DNA of 32,234 nucleotides, taken from NCBI GenBank assembly GCA_018648265.1, contig JABGRN010000069.1, forward strand, positions 1-32,234, given 5' to 3'. Under the pieces are notes generated by a model. The model worked only from the letters and a program-made list of their open reading frames with translations. It was not told the DNA's origin and did no database searches. This document shows, piece after piece, positions 1 through 8,511 of this stretch. The position numbers and the translations under genes are program-made. This stretch comes from Prolixibacteraceae bacterium (GTDB lineage Bacteria > Bacteroidota > Bacteroidia > Bacteroidales > Prolixibacteraceae). Each line of letters starts with the position of its first letter. The stretch's first letter is position 1.

Positions 1-85
1 AAATTATGTCATTCTATTATGAATTATACATATATTCCGTGCTTCAGGGTGACGTACTTAACTTACTTTTGCACTAAATGTTAGT

Positions 86-164
86 CGTCATGCTGAATTT
101 GTTTCAGCATCTCTGTCATTTACTCATTATGCCTAATAAAATTAGGTGAACTCTCAGGATAACG
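86..164. repeat. Left arm of an 80-bp inverted repeat pair bracketing the cus operon
   Basis: This stretch contains the stem-loop ATGCTGAATTTGTTTCAGCAT and then a unique-looking tail. Its reverse complement matches 7674-7753 along its whole length at roughly 80% identity by eye. The rest of 1-248 holds a half copy of a CAGGGTGACG-type repeat near 46-56 and no gene I can support. The stem-loop core is a common Bacteroidota intergenic repeat, but the shared tail of about 50 bp goes beyond that core. Confidence 0.75.
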
Positions 165-248
165 TACCAAAGATTTTTTAACAACCCCTTTCCTATTCGC
201 AATTAGGAATTTATTTACGTTTGATTTCAGTGTAACTTTCCTATTTGC

Positions 249-581
249 CTATTCTCTGTCGTACTTGCAACAACCAGGAAGTTTGTCGTAAACTTCGGCA
301 CTTGCTTTGTGGTTTTTTGTGTCGTGCCCCACTTTAGCAAGGGCAACTTCAACTTTATCGACGTTGGTTTTTGCATCATCAAAAACCACTTCCAGTTTTT
401 TGGTCTTCTTGTCCCATGCGGCTTTAGAAACTCCATCAACCGAAAGGGCAGCCTTTTCTATGCGGGTTTCGCACATTCCGCAATTGCCTTTAACATTAAT
501 CTTTTCGGTTTTATTTCCTGCAAAAACCGTAAAAATGCCCATTACAAAAAGGGCTACTAAACTCAAAACTTTTGTTTTCAT
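249..581 (-). CDS. Exported heavy-metal-associated (HMA) domain protein
   Basis: A 110-residue protein with a signal peptide (residues 1-21, ending VFAG) and one HMA ferredoxin-like domain at about 25-90. The metal-binding motif is GNCGMC, with Cys34 and Cys37, followed by an unusual C-terminal Cys104-Cys105 pair in LPGCCKY. HMA domains bind soft metals, usually Cu(I), and pass them to partners. It is the last gene of the cus operon, 189 bp after cusB, with a MITE-like repeat in the gap. It strongly resembles the C-terminal domain of that CusB (shared CGMC, RIE.AALSV.GV, VGHDT and LP.CC.Y), so it is probably a periplasmic metallochaperone feeding the pump (inference). The metal itself cannot be read from the sequence. 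Confidence 0.9.
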   Translation of the reverse strand: MKTKVLSLVALFVMGIFTVFAGNKTEKINVKGNCGMCETRIEKAALSVDGVSKAAWDKKTKKLEVVFDDAKTNVDKVEVALAKVGHDTKNHKASAEVYDKLPGCCKYDRE

Positions 582-624
582 TTTTTTAATTTTTAAGTGA
601 ATAAAATTTATTACTTGTTGATTA

Positions 625-750
625 ATACCGATTTAACAACCAAATGTCGCATACTTTCGTTTTACTCAGCATACTCCTTTGTTGTAGTATCGGCATTAAC
701 CATTATAAACTTCGAAATTGCCATGCGGCATTTCAAAGTACAATTGGTAT
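625..750. mobile_element. 126-bp foldback MITE-like element, ATACC termini
   Basis: The gap between cusB and the HMA gene has inverted ends, ATACCGATTT at the left and ACAATTGGTAT at the right. Further matching blocks follow inside (AAATGTCGCAT against ATGCGGCATTT), and a small hairpin lies at 671-690 near the centre. The ends resemble those of the element at 29217-29377. There is no coding capacity. No clear target-site duplication is visible. It is a non-autonomous element or an old REP-like structure. Confidence 0.55.
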
Positions 751-770
751 AAGAAGTACGTTAATGCATC

Positions 771-2399
771 TTAATTTCTATATAAACAGCATTCCGGAAG
801 TTCATTATAAACCTCATCGGGTGCTTTGTATTTTTCAGTGTCGTGTCCAACTTTAACCACAGCTTTTTGTATTTCATCTGAATTGGTTTCTGTAGAATCA
901 AAATTCAGATGCAACATTTGCGATTCGGCTTCCCATTTTGCCAATTCAACACCGGAAACTGAAAGTGCAGCAGTTTCAATTCTGTCTTTACACATCCCAC
1001 AAAGTCCGCCTGCTTTTACCATTACATGTTGCATTGATTTCGCAAGGGATTCATTTTGAACGAAGTCTTCACCATTCAATGAACCGTGATTATGCCCGGT
1101 TGACATAACTCCGCCGTCCGGATTCATCATACTCTGAAGACCCTGCAATTGCGAAGCCGCGTCAATTTTAAACACGCCATTTACAGCAATTTCTTCACCT
1201 TCGTTTAAGCCACTTGCAACTACATAAAAATTACCTGCCTCAGGACCCAACACAATTTCACGGTACAGAAAAGAGGGGTTTTCCCTGTCCTGCACTTTTA
1301 CATAAACAACGGCCCTTTTACCAGTCCACAGCAAAGCGGTTTTAGGAATCAGTATTTCATTCCCGGAACCTGCAATTTTTGATTCCAGTATTCCGCTTGT
1401 AAACATTTCAGGTTTTACTTCCAATTTGGAGTTTATTAATTCAATCCGAACTTTGGCAACCCTGGTTTTAGAATCAATAAACGGATCGATAAATGAAACC
1501 TTTCCGGAATACGATTTTCCGGGCAATGATTGAATTGAATATTCAATTTTGTCGTTTATTTTTATCCACGGCAGGTCGCTTTCGTACGCATCGAACAATG
1601 CCCAAACACGGGTCAGGTCAACAACTTTAAACAACGCAGTCCCTTCCTTAACATAATCGCCAAGTGCTACATGCCGCATTGTTACTGTTCCTGAAATAGG
1701 TGAGAGAATATCGAAATAAAGTTGAGGTTCGCCATTTTCTTCAATCGCCCTAATTTGCCCATCGTTAAGATCCCAGAGTTTAAGTTTTCCTTTGGCAGCT
1801 TTGTACAGGGCCGGACGTGTTTCTTTGTACGAAACAGCCTCTAAAAGTTCACGTTGGGAAGTAACCAATTCGGGCGAATAAATGGTTGCCAGCTTTTCGC
1901 CTTTTCGTACATTTTGCCCTTTAAAATTTACAAACAGTTTTTCAATCCTTCCTCCAAAACGTGCAGTTAATTCTGAAATCCTGCGTTCATCTTCCTGTAT
2001 TTTCCCCTGAAGACGAATTGATTTCTGAGGTATTCCTGAGCTTACAATCATTGTTTGAATATCTGCTAGTTTTGCAGCAGATTCAGACATCATTATTTCA
2101 TTGGGATCCACATCGTCACCACCTGAATCCATTGATGCGAGTGGAATTAAATCCATTCCGCAAATTGGGCAATCACCAGGATTATCCTGTTTTATTTGCG
2201 GGTGCATCGAACAAGTCCAGGTTGTCGGGTCCTCCGATTCGTGGTCGTGACCTTCGTGGCCGGTTAATTCCTGTTCATTTATACTTTCTGAGCTTGTTCC
2301 TCCCTGATGAAAAAATAACCACCCAAGAAAAATCCCAATTACCAAAACTCCGATTATCAGTTTGAAGTTTTGTGTTATATTTTGAATAATATCTTTCAT
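771..2399 (-). CDS. cusB: CusB-type RND efflux adaptor with N-terminal metal-binding and C-terminal HMA domains
   Basis: A 542-residue periplasmic adaptor (membrane fusion protein) that joins the RND pump to the outer-membrane channel. An N-terminal membrane anchor (about 13-30) is followed by a His-rich GHEGHDHE stretch (47-54) and a heavy-metal-binding domain with Cys63, Met65-His66-Pro67, Cys77 and Cys80 (CSMHP then CPICGMDL). The barrel-sandwich and beta-barrel adaptor core occupies about 110-430. A second His patch (TGHNHG) leads to an HMA domain at about 457-542 with Cys467, Cys470 and a C-terminal Cys537-Cys538 pair. Typical CusB proteins are near 400 residues and lack the C-terminal HMA, so this is a fusion. 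The gene lies 73 bp after the TolC-like gene and is presumably co-transcribed with it. Cu(I) or Ag(I) is the likely substrate by family. Confidence 0.93.
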   Translation of the reverse strand: MKDIIQNITQNFKLIIGVLVIGIFLGWLFFHQGGTSSESINEQELTGHEGHDHESEDPTTWTCSMHPQIKQDNPGDCPICGMDLIPLASMDSGGDDVDPNEIMMSESAAKLADIQTMIVSSGIPQKSIRLQGKIQEDERRISELTARFGGRIEKLFVNFKGQNVRKGEKLATIYSPELVTSQRELLEAVSYKETRPALYKAAKGKLKLWDLNDGQIRAIEENGEPQLYFDILSPISGTVTMRHVALGDYVKEGTALFKVVDLTRVWALFDAYESDLPWIKINDKIEYSIQSLPGKSYSGKVSFIDPFIDSKTRVAKVRIELINSKLEVKPEMFTSGILESKIAGSGNEILIPKTALLWTGKRAVVYVKVQDRENPSFLYREIVLGPEAGNFYVVASGLNEGEEIAVNGVFKIDAASQLQGLQSMMNPDGGVMSTGHNHGSLNGEDFVQNESLAKSMQHVMVKAGGLCGMCKDRIETAALSVSGVELAKWEAESQMLHLNFDSTETNSDEIQKAVVKVGHDTEKYKAPDEVYNELPECCLYRN

Positions 2400-2426
2400 T
2401 TTGTTGTTTTTTTATTTTTTTTGGAC

Positions 2427-2470
2427 TTCGACTTCGCTCTGTCTGACGGTTGATGTGAGCATAGTCGAAC
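2427..2470. repeat. Intergenic stem-loop repeat (TTCGACT...AGTCGAA family)
   Basis: The gap between the TolC-like gene and cusB holds CTTCGACTTCGCTC, a short spacer, then GTGAGCATAGTCGAAC, which pair as an imperfect stem-loop. This is a recognisable dispersed Bacteroidota repeat type. It lies inside the operon and could affect mRNA stability, but nothing here proves that. Confidence 0.65.
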
Positions 2471-2472
2471 TG

Positions 2473-3771
2473 CTATTTCCCCATTAAGTAATTGATAAAT
2501 GAAATTGCAGCCTGTTTGTCCGTTTTTGCTTTTTCTTCTTCCAGATTATATTTTAAAACTTTGCGCTCCATGCGAAGAATCTCTTCAAAATTTTTGCTTC
2601 CCGTTATATATTCTGTCTCTAACAGGTGCATCGATTTTTGAGCAAGTGTTAATTGTGTTTTGTACAATTCAATTCTCCGATTTGCATCGAGGTAATTTTT
2701 CCACCCTTTTTCGAAAAGTGTTTCGAGTAGATTTATCTTGCTTACTTTTTCATTGGTTTTCGCGGCTTCCAGATAAACCACTTCCTGAATCATGGCTTTG
2801 TATTTATTCCGGTAAAGTGGAATTGTAATACCAACCGATGGGAAAATAAATGCATCTTTTCCCGCAAGGTTGTTTTCGCCTTTTCCAATAAAAGTGTAAT
2901 CGAAACCCAATTTTATATTTGGTTTTCCCGCAAGATTCGCAACATCACGTTTATAAGCGAAAGCTGCCTGCTGAAAATCGATGCTGAGTAACTGATGGTT
3001 AAAAATGGCAATGGAATCTATAGCGGCTTGTTTTGAGAAGGGGAAATCTGTGGTCCATAAATTTTCAGGAAGCAGAACTGAAATGTTACTTTCCTCGTCC
3101 AACAAATTATTGAAAACTACTTTCAAAAACTGTTCTTTTTCCCTTAAAAGTGCAAGCTGATTTTTCAGTTCATTTATTTCCATTTCAAGACGGTATTCAT
3201 CTACCATCGACACCAAACCGGCTTCAATTTTTATCTCCGCCAGTTTTTGAAAAGTCGCAAGAATCGTGATGTTTTCAAGCGTTATTTCTTCTGCTTTTTT
3301 ATTAAAATAAAGATTGTAATAAGCGGCTTTTACATCGTTAAATAATTTCGATTTTGTCTCCTCGAAAAGTTCGTATTTTGCTTTTGCTGCTTGAAAAGCA
3401 ACATTTTCTCTGGCTTGCAAAGTTCCAAACCACGGGAACATTTGTGAGGCCGAAACCTTAAATCGTTGTGGGCCAACCCGTGTCTCCACCGGACTGATAA
3501 ACCAGGCAAAAGCAACTTGCGGGTCGGGCAAAGAATTTACCTGAGAAGCTACTTCTAAAGCAGCCATGTACTCATTGAATTTCGCTTTTAATCCCGGATT
3601 ATTTTCTGCAGCAATTTTTAGATAATTGTCTAATTCCTCTTGTTGCGAAAAAGAGAAAAGAGAAAAAGAGATTAAAAAAAGTGCCAGAACGTATTTCAAA
3701 AGTTTCACCCCTAACCCCTTAATTGGGGCTTTTCGTTCTGATAATTTTATTATTTGATATTTAGTTTTCAT
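2473..3771 (-). CDS. TolC/CusC-like outer-membrane efflux protein
   Basis: A 432-residue outer-membrane efflux protein (OEP family), the exit duct of the tripartite pump. The body shows the long helices of the family, with two OEP repeats of about 180 residues each, and it ends SFINYLMGK. The reading frame begins at MKTKYQ, but the hydrophobic signal (LLKYVLALFLISFSLFSFSQ) starts only at residue 24. The preceding 20 residues include sequence encoded by a CCCCTAACCCC repeat. A GTG at codon 22 (3706-3708) would give a normal signal peptide, so the true start may be there and the ATG may be fortuitous. The gene begins 22 bp after the cusA stop, which indicates an operon. Confidence 0.9.
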   Translation of the reverse strand: MKTKYQIIKLSERKAPIKGLGVKLLKYVLALFLISFSLFSFSQQEELDNYLKIAAENNPGLKAKFNEYMAALEVASQVNSLPDPQVAFAWFISPVETRVGPQRFKVSASQMFPWFGTLQARENVAFQAAKAKYELFEETKSKLFNDVKAAYYNLYFNKKAEEITLENITILATFQKLAEIKIEAGLVSMVDEYRLEMEINELKNQLALLREKEQFLKVVFNNLLDEESNISVLLPENLWTTDFPFSKQAAIDSIAIFNHQLLSIDFQQAAFAYKRDVANLAGKPNIKLGFDYTFIGKGENNLAGKDAFIFPSVGITIPLYRNKYKAMIQEVVYLEAAKTNEKVSKINLLETLFEKGWKNYLDANRRIELYKTQLTLAQKSMHLLETEYITGSKNFEEILRMERKVLKYNLEEEKAKTDKQAAISFINYLMGK

Positions 3772-3838
3772 TGTTCTCTGTCTTTGCCATTAATTAATAA
3801 TTTTCCTGTTCCCCTCCTTGGGAGGGGTTAGGGGAGGC
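3706..3838. repeat. Two inverted CCCCTAACCCC repeats at the cusA/TolC junction
   Basis: One copy (3706-3728) reads CCCCTAACCCC and then TTAATTGGGG. The second (3811-3838), on the other strand, forms the hairpin CCCCTCC-TTG-GGAGGGG followed by TTAGGGGAGG. The first lies at the 5' end of the TolC-like gene. The second encodes the last residues of CusA (ASPNPSQGGEQENY). Peptides like SPNPSQGGE are the usual translation of this dispersed Bacteroidota repeat when it invades gene ends. Confidence 0.75.
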
Positions 3839-6800
3839 TTTCACTTTGCCTTCCTGCCACATACTATAAAGCACCGGAACCACAAACATGGTTAAAACTT
3901 CAATGGTCATTCCACCAAATAACGGAATTGCCATTGGAACCATAATATCCGAACCTTTTCCGGTTGAAGTAAGAATTGGTAATAGTGCAATAATAGTAGT
4001 CGCAGTTGTCATAATTGCAGGTCGTACTCTTTTTGAACCGGCTTCGAGCACTAATTGGCGCACCTCTTTTACAGTTGTTGGACTTTTCTTTTCTTGCAAC
4101 TGCTTAATGTAGGTACTTATTAAAACTCCGTCGTCGGTGGCAACACCAAAGAGTGCAATAAATCCTACCCAAACCGCCACACTTAGGTTAATAGTATGAA
4201 CCTGAAATAGGTTCCGAAGATGGATTCCTGCCAGTTCACCATTCATAAACCAAGGCTGACCATACAGCCAGAGCATAATAAAACCACCAGATATAGCCAC
4301 AATAATTCCTGTAAAAATAAGTGAAGTTGAAATGACCGAGCGAAACTGGAAATAAAGGATTAAAAAGATGATCATTAAAGAAACAGGAACAACAATCATT
4401 AGCCGTTTTGTCGCCCTGATTTGATTTTCGTAATTTCCTGTAAATACATAACTAACTCCACTAGGAACCTGAAATTCTCCCGATTCAATTTTGTCTTTTA
4501 GAAATGCCTGTGCATTTTCAACCACATCAACTTCAGCAAATCCTTCCTTTTTATCAAAAATTACATATCCTACTAAAAAGGTGTTTTCACTTTTAATTAA
4601 TTGCGGCCCACGAGTGTAATGAATGGTAACCAAATCGCCCAGCGGAATTTGTGTGCCATTTGGGGTTGGTATCAGTATCTTTTTCAAATCCTCTGGATTA
4701 TCGCGATATTCCCGTGCGTACCGTAAACGAACCGGAAAACGCTCGCGACCCTCGACTGTTGTTGTCAGTTGCATTCCGCCAATTGCACTACTTAAAACAT
4801 TCTGAAGGTTTTTAACCGATATTCCATAACGCGAAATTGCATCGCGGTTAATCTCCATTTCAAGATAAGGTTTTCCAACAACGCGGTCGGCAAAAACCGA
4901 CATAGCTCGTACTCCTTCAACTTGTTTCAGATGTTTTTCAATTTCATAACCCACCTTTTCAATTGATTCTAAAGTTGGGCCAAAAACTTTAATGCCCATT
5001 GGGGCACGCATCCCCGTTTGCAACATTACCAAACGGGTTTGAATAGGTTGCAATTTGGGTGCAGAAGTTAATCCGGGAATAGTTGCCTCAGAAATTATTT
5101 CATCCCAAATATCATTTGGTGTTTTAATTTCGTCGCGCCACTGCCGGAAATATTCACCGTTTTTATATTCAGTTAAATTCTCTTTTTCTATTAATCGGAA
5201 ACCATCCTCTTTTGGATTATAGGTTGAATTGTTTTTCAAAATAAATGCCCCGTTGCGATCGACTTTAAAACGCATTCGGTGTCCGTCTTCATTTAAAATG
5301 TACTCCGCCTTATAATTAATCACATTCTCGTACATTGATGTTGGAGCCGGATCGAGTGCAGAATTAACACGCCCCCATTTTCCCACAACAATTTCAACCT
5401 CGGGGATTGAGTTAATTTTTTTGTCCAGAATACGAATTACTTCAAGATTTTCTTCAATACCGGAATGTGGCATCGTAGTTGGCATCAGCAAAAATGAACC
5501 TTCATCAAGCGATGGCATAAATTCTTTTCCAATGCCGGGCAAAGCTTTGTTTATATTCTGATAAACCGCTGTTTTTTTAACGAATCCGGGCATAAAACCA
5601 AACAATTTATCGAATCCTTGCCAGCTTGTAATTCCAAACACAACTATAAAAATTGGCACACTTAAAAACGCCCATTTATTTTCCAGGCACCAACTCAATA
5701 TTTTCCTGTAAAAAACAACTACAAGTGATAATAAACCTAACACAATTGCAATAATTGCAATCACAAAAAGGAAGTTGACAAACATCGAATTTTGTGCACC
5801 CAAGGGCATCCATGCCTTATTTAGAAAAAACACAACTACAATTACTGTTATTCCGATGTTGATGTAATTTACCCATGCTTTTTTTGTCTCTGGCCATTTT
5901 TCAGAAAAGAAACTATTTAAACCATAAGCAGTTAAGGCCAACGCGATATAATATCCTGTAAATACAGATAAAACCAAACCTGTAATTATTAGTGCAATAC
6001 TCAGGATTTTTGTGTATTTGTTTTTATCAAAGCGAATAGAAAAAACAAGATGTGCCAGCGTTGGAATTATAATTAAACCAATAAGCAAAGCAGCAAGCAT
6101 GGTAAAAGTTTTGGTAAAGGCAAGTGGTTTAAACAGTTTTCCTTCGGCGGCTTCCATGGCAAAAACCGGCAAAAAACTAACAATGGTCGTTGAGAGGGCC
6201 GTTATTACTGCCCCGGCAACTTCGGTTGTTGCTTCGTAAACCACATTGAGAAGTTTTTTCCCACGGGCACCAATATTTTCGACCATTTCTATATGCCGGA
6301 TTATATTTTCTGTGAAGACCACCCCAACATCAACCATCACACCGATTGCAATTGCAATTCCTGAAAGCGCAACAATGTTTGCGTCAACACTAAATCGGCG
6401 CATGGTAATAAACGTGATTAAAACCCCAATTGGCAATAAACTGGATATTAAAAATGATGCCCTTAGATTTAAAACCAAAACAATTACAACCAGAATACTA
6501 ATTAACAATTCCAGACTAATTGCTTCCTCCAAAGTTCCAAGCGTCTCTTTAATTAAACCGGTGCGATCGTAAAAGGGAACAATTGTAACTTTCGAAATCG
6601 TGCCGTCAACCAGCGTTTTTGAAGGTAATCCCGGTTCAATTTCAGCGATTTTTGCTTTTAAGTTGTTGATTGTTTCCATCGGATTTGATCCGTAACGGGC
6701 AACAACAACTCCACCAACAGCTTCGGCGCCGCCTTTGTCCAAACCTCCACGCCGGGTAGCCGGGCCAAAATTTACTTTGGCAACATCTTTTATACGAATA

Positions 6801-7618
6801 GGGACATTGTTCTGAACCGCAACTACACTTTTTTCAAGGTCTTCAAGATTTTTAATATAACCAATTGCACGCACCAAATATTCAACACGGTTAAATTCAA
6901 TGGTTCGCGCACCTACATCGAGGTTGCTGTTTTTAACCGCCGCCATTATTTGAGCCACATTTACTCCGTGCGCTTTCATGGCATTTGGGTCAATGTCGAT
7001 TTGGTATTCCTTTACAAACCCACCGATGGAAGCAACTTCGGCAACACCTTTTGCAGATGTAAGTGAATAACGAACATAAAAATCCTGGATGGTTCTCAAT
7101 TCGTGTGGATCCCAACCACCGGCTGGGTTTCCATCCTTGTCCCGGCCTTCAAGTGTGTACCAGTAAATTTGTCCGAGAGCCGTTGCATCGGGTCCCAAAG
7201 CAGGAGAAACATCTGCCGGAAGTGTGCCAGCCGGAAGGGAATTTAACTTCTCTAAAATTCGGGTACGGCTCCAGTAAAATTCAATATCTTCATCGAAAAT
7301 GATATAAATGCTGGATACACCAAAAATAGAATTACTCCGGATTGTTTTTACTCCCGGAATTCCCAAAAGTGATGTTGTTAAAGGGTAAGAAATCTGGTCT
7401 TCGATATCCTGAGGCGACCGTCCCGGCCACTCGGTGTAAACGATTTGCTGATTTTCTCCAATGTCTGGAATTGCATCGACAGGAACCGGGTCGGATGGTA
7501 AAATACTAGTGTCCCAGCCAAACGGCGAATTAATAATTCCCCAACTGATGAAAACAATAAGTACTAAAAAAGTAACCAGTTTATTTTCGAGAAAGAACCG
7601 TATAATTTTATTTAACAT
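3794..7618 (-). CDS. cusA: CusA-type heavy-metal RND efflux pump
   Basis: A 1274-residue inner-membrane proton antiporter of the HME-RND family, expected to export Cu(I)/Ag(I) or a related soft metal. The first transmembrane helix is at about 13-29. A porter domain follows (PDIGENQQIVYTEWPG, SIFGVSSIYIIFDED), then the TM4 motif IAIAIGVMVDVGVVFTEN, where Asp430 and Glu437 match the proton-relay positions of the family. A second porter half and a last membrane block (GVATDDGVLISTYI) complete the pump. Met-rich stretches (MLQTGMRAPMGIK, LLMPTTMP) suit soft-metal transport. It is about 230 residues longer than the Escherichia coli protein. Extra length lies in the middle membrane region and in a charged insert before the second porter half. 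The C terminus is repeat-derived. It is the first gene of the operon. Confidence 0.95.
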   Translation of the reverse strand: MLNKIIRFFLENKLVTFLVLIVFISWGIINSPFGWDTSILPSDPVPVDAIPDIGENQQIVYTEWPGRSPQDIEDQISYPLTTSLLGIPGVKTIRSNSIFGVSSIYIIFDEDIEFYWSRTRILEKLNSLPAGTLPADVSPALGPDATALGQIYWYTLEGRDKDGNPAGGWDPHELRTIQDFYVRYSLTSAKGVAEVASIGGFVKEYQIDIDPNAMKAHGVNVAQIMAAVKNSNLDVGARTIEFNRVEYLVRAIGYIKNLEDLEKSVVAVQNNVPIRIKDVAKVNFGPATRRGGLDKGGAEAVGGVVVARYGSNPMETINNLKAKIAEIEPGLPSKTLVDGTISKVTIVPFYDRTGLIKETLGTLEEAISLELLISILVVIVLVLNLRASFLISSLLPIGVLITFITMRRFSVDANIVALSGIAIAIGVMVDVGVVFTENIIRHIEMVENIGARGKKLLNVVYEATTEVAGAVITALSTTIVSFLPVFAMEAAEGKLFKPLAFTKTFTMLAALLIGLIIIPTLAHLVFSIRFDKNKYTKILSIALIITGLVLSVFTGYYIALALTAYGLNSFFSEKWPETKKAWVNYINIGITVIVVVFFLNKAWMPLGAQNSMFVNFLFVIAIIAIVLGLLSLVVVFYRKILSWCLENKWAFLSVPIFIVVFGITSWQGFDKLFGFMPGFVKKTAVYQNINKALPGIGKEFMPSLDEGSFLLMPTTMPHSGIEENLEVIRILDKKINSIPEVEIVVGKWGRVNSALDPAPTSMYENVINYKAEYILNEDGHRMRFKVDRNGAFILKNNSTYNPKEDGFRLIEKENLTEYKNGEYFRQWRDEIKTPNDIWDEIISEATIPGLTSAPKLQPIQTRLVMLQTGMRAPMGIKVFGPTLESIEKVGYEIEKHLKQVEGVRAMSVFADRVVGKPYLEMEINRDAISRYGISVKNLQNVLSSAIGGMQLTTTVEGRERFPVRLRYAREYRDNPEDLKKILIPTPNGTQIPLGDLVTIHYTRGPQLIKSENTFLVGYVIFDKKEGFAEVDVVENAQAFLKDKIESGEFQVPSGVSYVFTGNYENQIRATKRLMIVVPVSLMIIFLILYFQFRSVISTSLIFTGIIVAISGGFIMLWLYGQPWFMNGELAGIHLRNLFQVHTINLSVAVWVGFIALFGVATDDGVLISTYIKQLQEKKSPTTVKEVRQLVLEAGSKRVRPAIMTTATTIIALLPILTSTGKGSDIMVPMAIPLFGGMTIEVLTMFVVPVLYSMWQEGKVKASPNPSQGGEQENY

Positions 7619-7673
7619 GCCTGTTCAATTATGATTTTTAATGATTAATTATTGTTATGTTTCGTTATTGAGC

Positions 7674-7894
7674 CGTCATTCCGAGAGTTCACTCAAAATT
7701 ATTGGGCATAATAAGTAAATGACATTAGATGCTGAAACAAGTTCAGCATGACGATATTATCAACTAAGGTCTAAGTTTTTAATGTCATCCCGAACTCGTT
7801 TCGGGATCTCTAAATTAAGATCTGTCATTGGTAACTTGTTTCGGAATCTGTTAAAGAGATGCTGAATCCGTCAGCTGACGGACAGCATGACGTC
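7674..7894. repeat. Cluster of intergenic stem-loops, including the right arm of the 80-bp inverted repeat
   Basis: The 316-bp gap between cusA and the HYC_CC_PP gene holds no gene but has three stem-loops. ATGCTGAAACAAGTTCAGCAT (7729-7749) is part of 7674-7753, the inverted partner of 86-164. ATCCCGAACTCGTTTCGGGAT lies at 7787-7807. The nested ATGCTG/CAGCAT stem at 7859-7888 has the perfect palindrome CCGTCAGCTGACGG at 7868-7881. These are REP-like repeats. Any cusA promoter should lie in 7619-7673, where I see no convincing TANNTTTG box. Confidence 0.8.
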
Positions 7895-7934
7895 TAAAGT
7901 CAATAGTTTGACACAGGGAATTAAAATCTAAAAA

Positions 7935-8309
7935 TCATAAAAGATATGTCTGGTTCTTCGAAAGAACCTTTTGAATTTTGGGAGGCGGTGGTAAATCAGC
8001 AATAAAAAATTCTTCTGTTTCTTCCGAATCAATTACGTTGAAATTGTACACTAAAACTGCAAAATGCAACAATTCTAATTCAGCAGAATGAGGAATTTCA
8101 GATAAAGAAGCCATAGAAAAGTCTTCATCAACCTGATAAAAACTCATTTCATTTTCGCAGCAATCACTTGCATCGCAGCATGATTCAGCCTCGGTAAAAA
8201 CTGACGTTGAAATTAAAAAGCCACCACAATAATGTTTATAAATAGCCACGCCCATTGTTGAGACCAACAACAGAACAGATAAAATTATATGGCTGACTTT
8301 CTTAAACAT
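7935..8309 (-). CDS. HYC_CC_PP family small exported protein
   Basis: A 124-residue protein with an N-terminal hydrophobic segment (about 6-23) that is a signal peptide or anchor. It shows the three signatures that name the HYC_CC_PP family: HYCGG (His26-Tyr27-Cys28), Cys-Cys pairs at 44-45 and 50-51 (CCDASDCC), and a proline run PPPP at 107-110. The family has no established function that I know of. Its members in Bacteroidota are often seen near copper or other metal-efflux genes, which fits this place upstream of cusA. The Cys/His content suggests metal binding or redox activity in the periplasm (inference). It is read in the same direction as the cus operon, but a 316-bp repeat-filled gap separates them, so co-transcription is uncertain. 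Confidence 0.85.
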   Translation of the reverse strand: MFKKVSHIILSVLLLVSTMGVAIYKHYCGGFLISTSVFTEAESCCDASDCCENEMSFYQVDEDFSMASLSEIPHSAELELLHFAVLVYNFNVIDSEETEEFFIADLPPPPKIQKVLSKNQTYLL

Positions 8310-8326
8310 CTTTAAAAATTATTTCA

Positions 8327-8334
8327 CAAAAATA
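8327..8334 (-). promoter_or_regulatory. Candidate -7 box of the HYC_CC_PP gene
   Basis: On the minus strand the sequence reads TATTTTTG, which fits the Bacteroidota -7 consensus TANNTTTG, 17 bp before the ATG. A weak TTCTG at the expected -33 distance is the only support upstream. It lies at the edge of the duplicated regulator 3' region. Confidence 0.3.
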
Positions 8335-8345
8335 CAAATTCAAGG

Positions 8346-8497
8346 TAATTCAGAAGTATGGAATTCTGGATAAGATGTATATAATTTTGCACCCACCTAT
8401 ATCTCATTCAACGATTTGCGGCATCTATTGTTCATTTTTTGAATTTTGTCGGGTCATTCCCAACTCTTTTAAACTGAGGAGAGAGATGTTGGTTGCT
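8346..8497 (-). pseudogene. Truncated duplicate of the HMA-AraC regulator 3' end
   Basis: This segment matches 10393-10548 in the same orientation at about 80-85% identity by eye. It covers the last third of the regulator's helix-turn-helix region plus about 50 bp of 3' flank. Translated, it begins SNQHLSPQFK like the regulator's SNQHLSAQFK. It then carries small deletions and stops early (PTKFKK then TGA). It is non-functional. It ends abruptly at GTTGGTTGCT, 14 bp from the left end of the element at 8512-8882. Confidence 0.85.
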
Positions 8498-8511
8498 ATA
8501 ATATTTTTATT

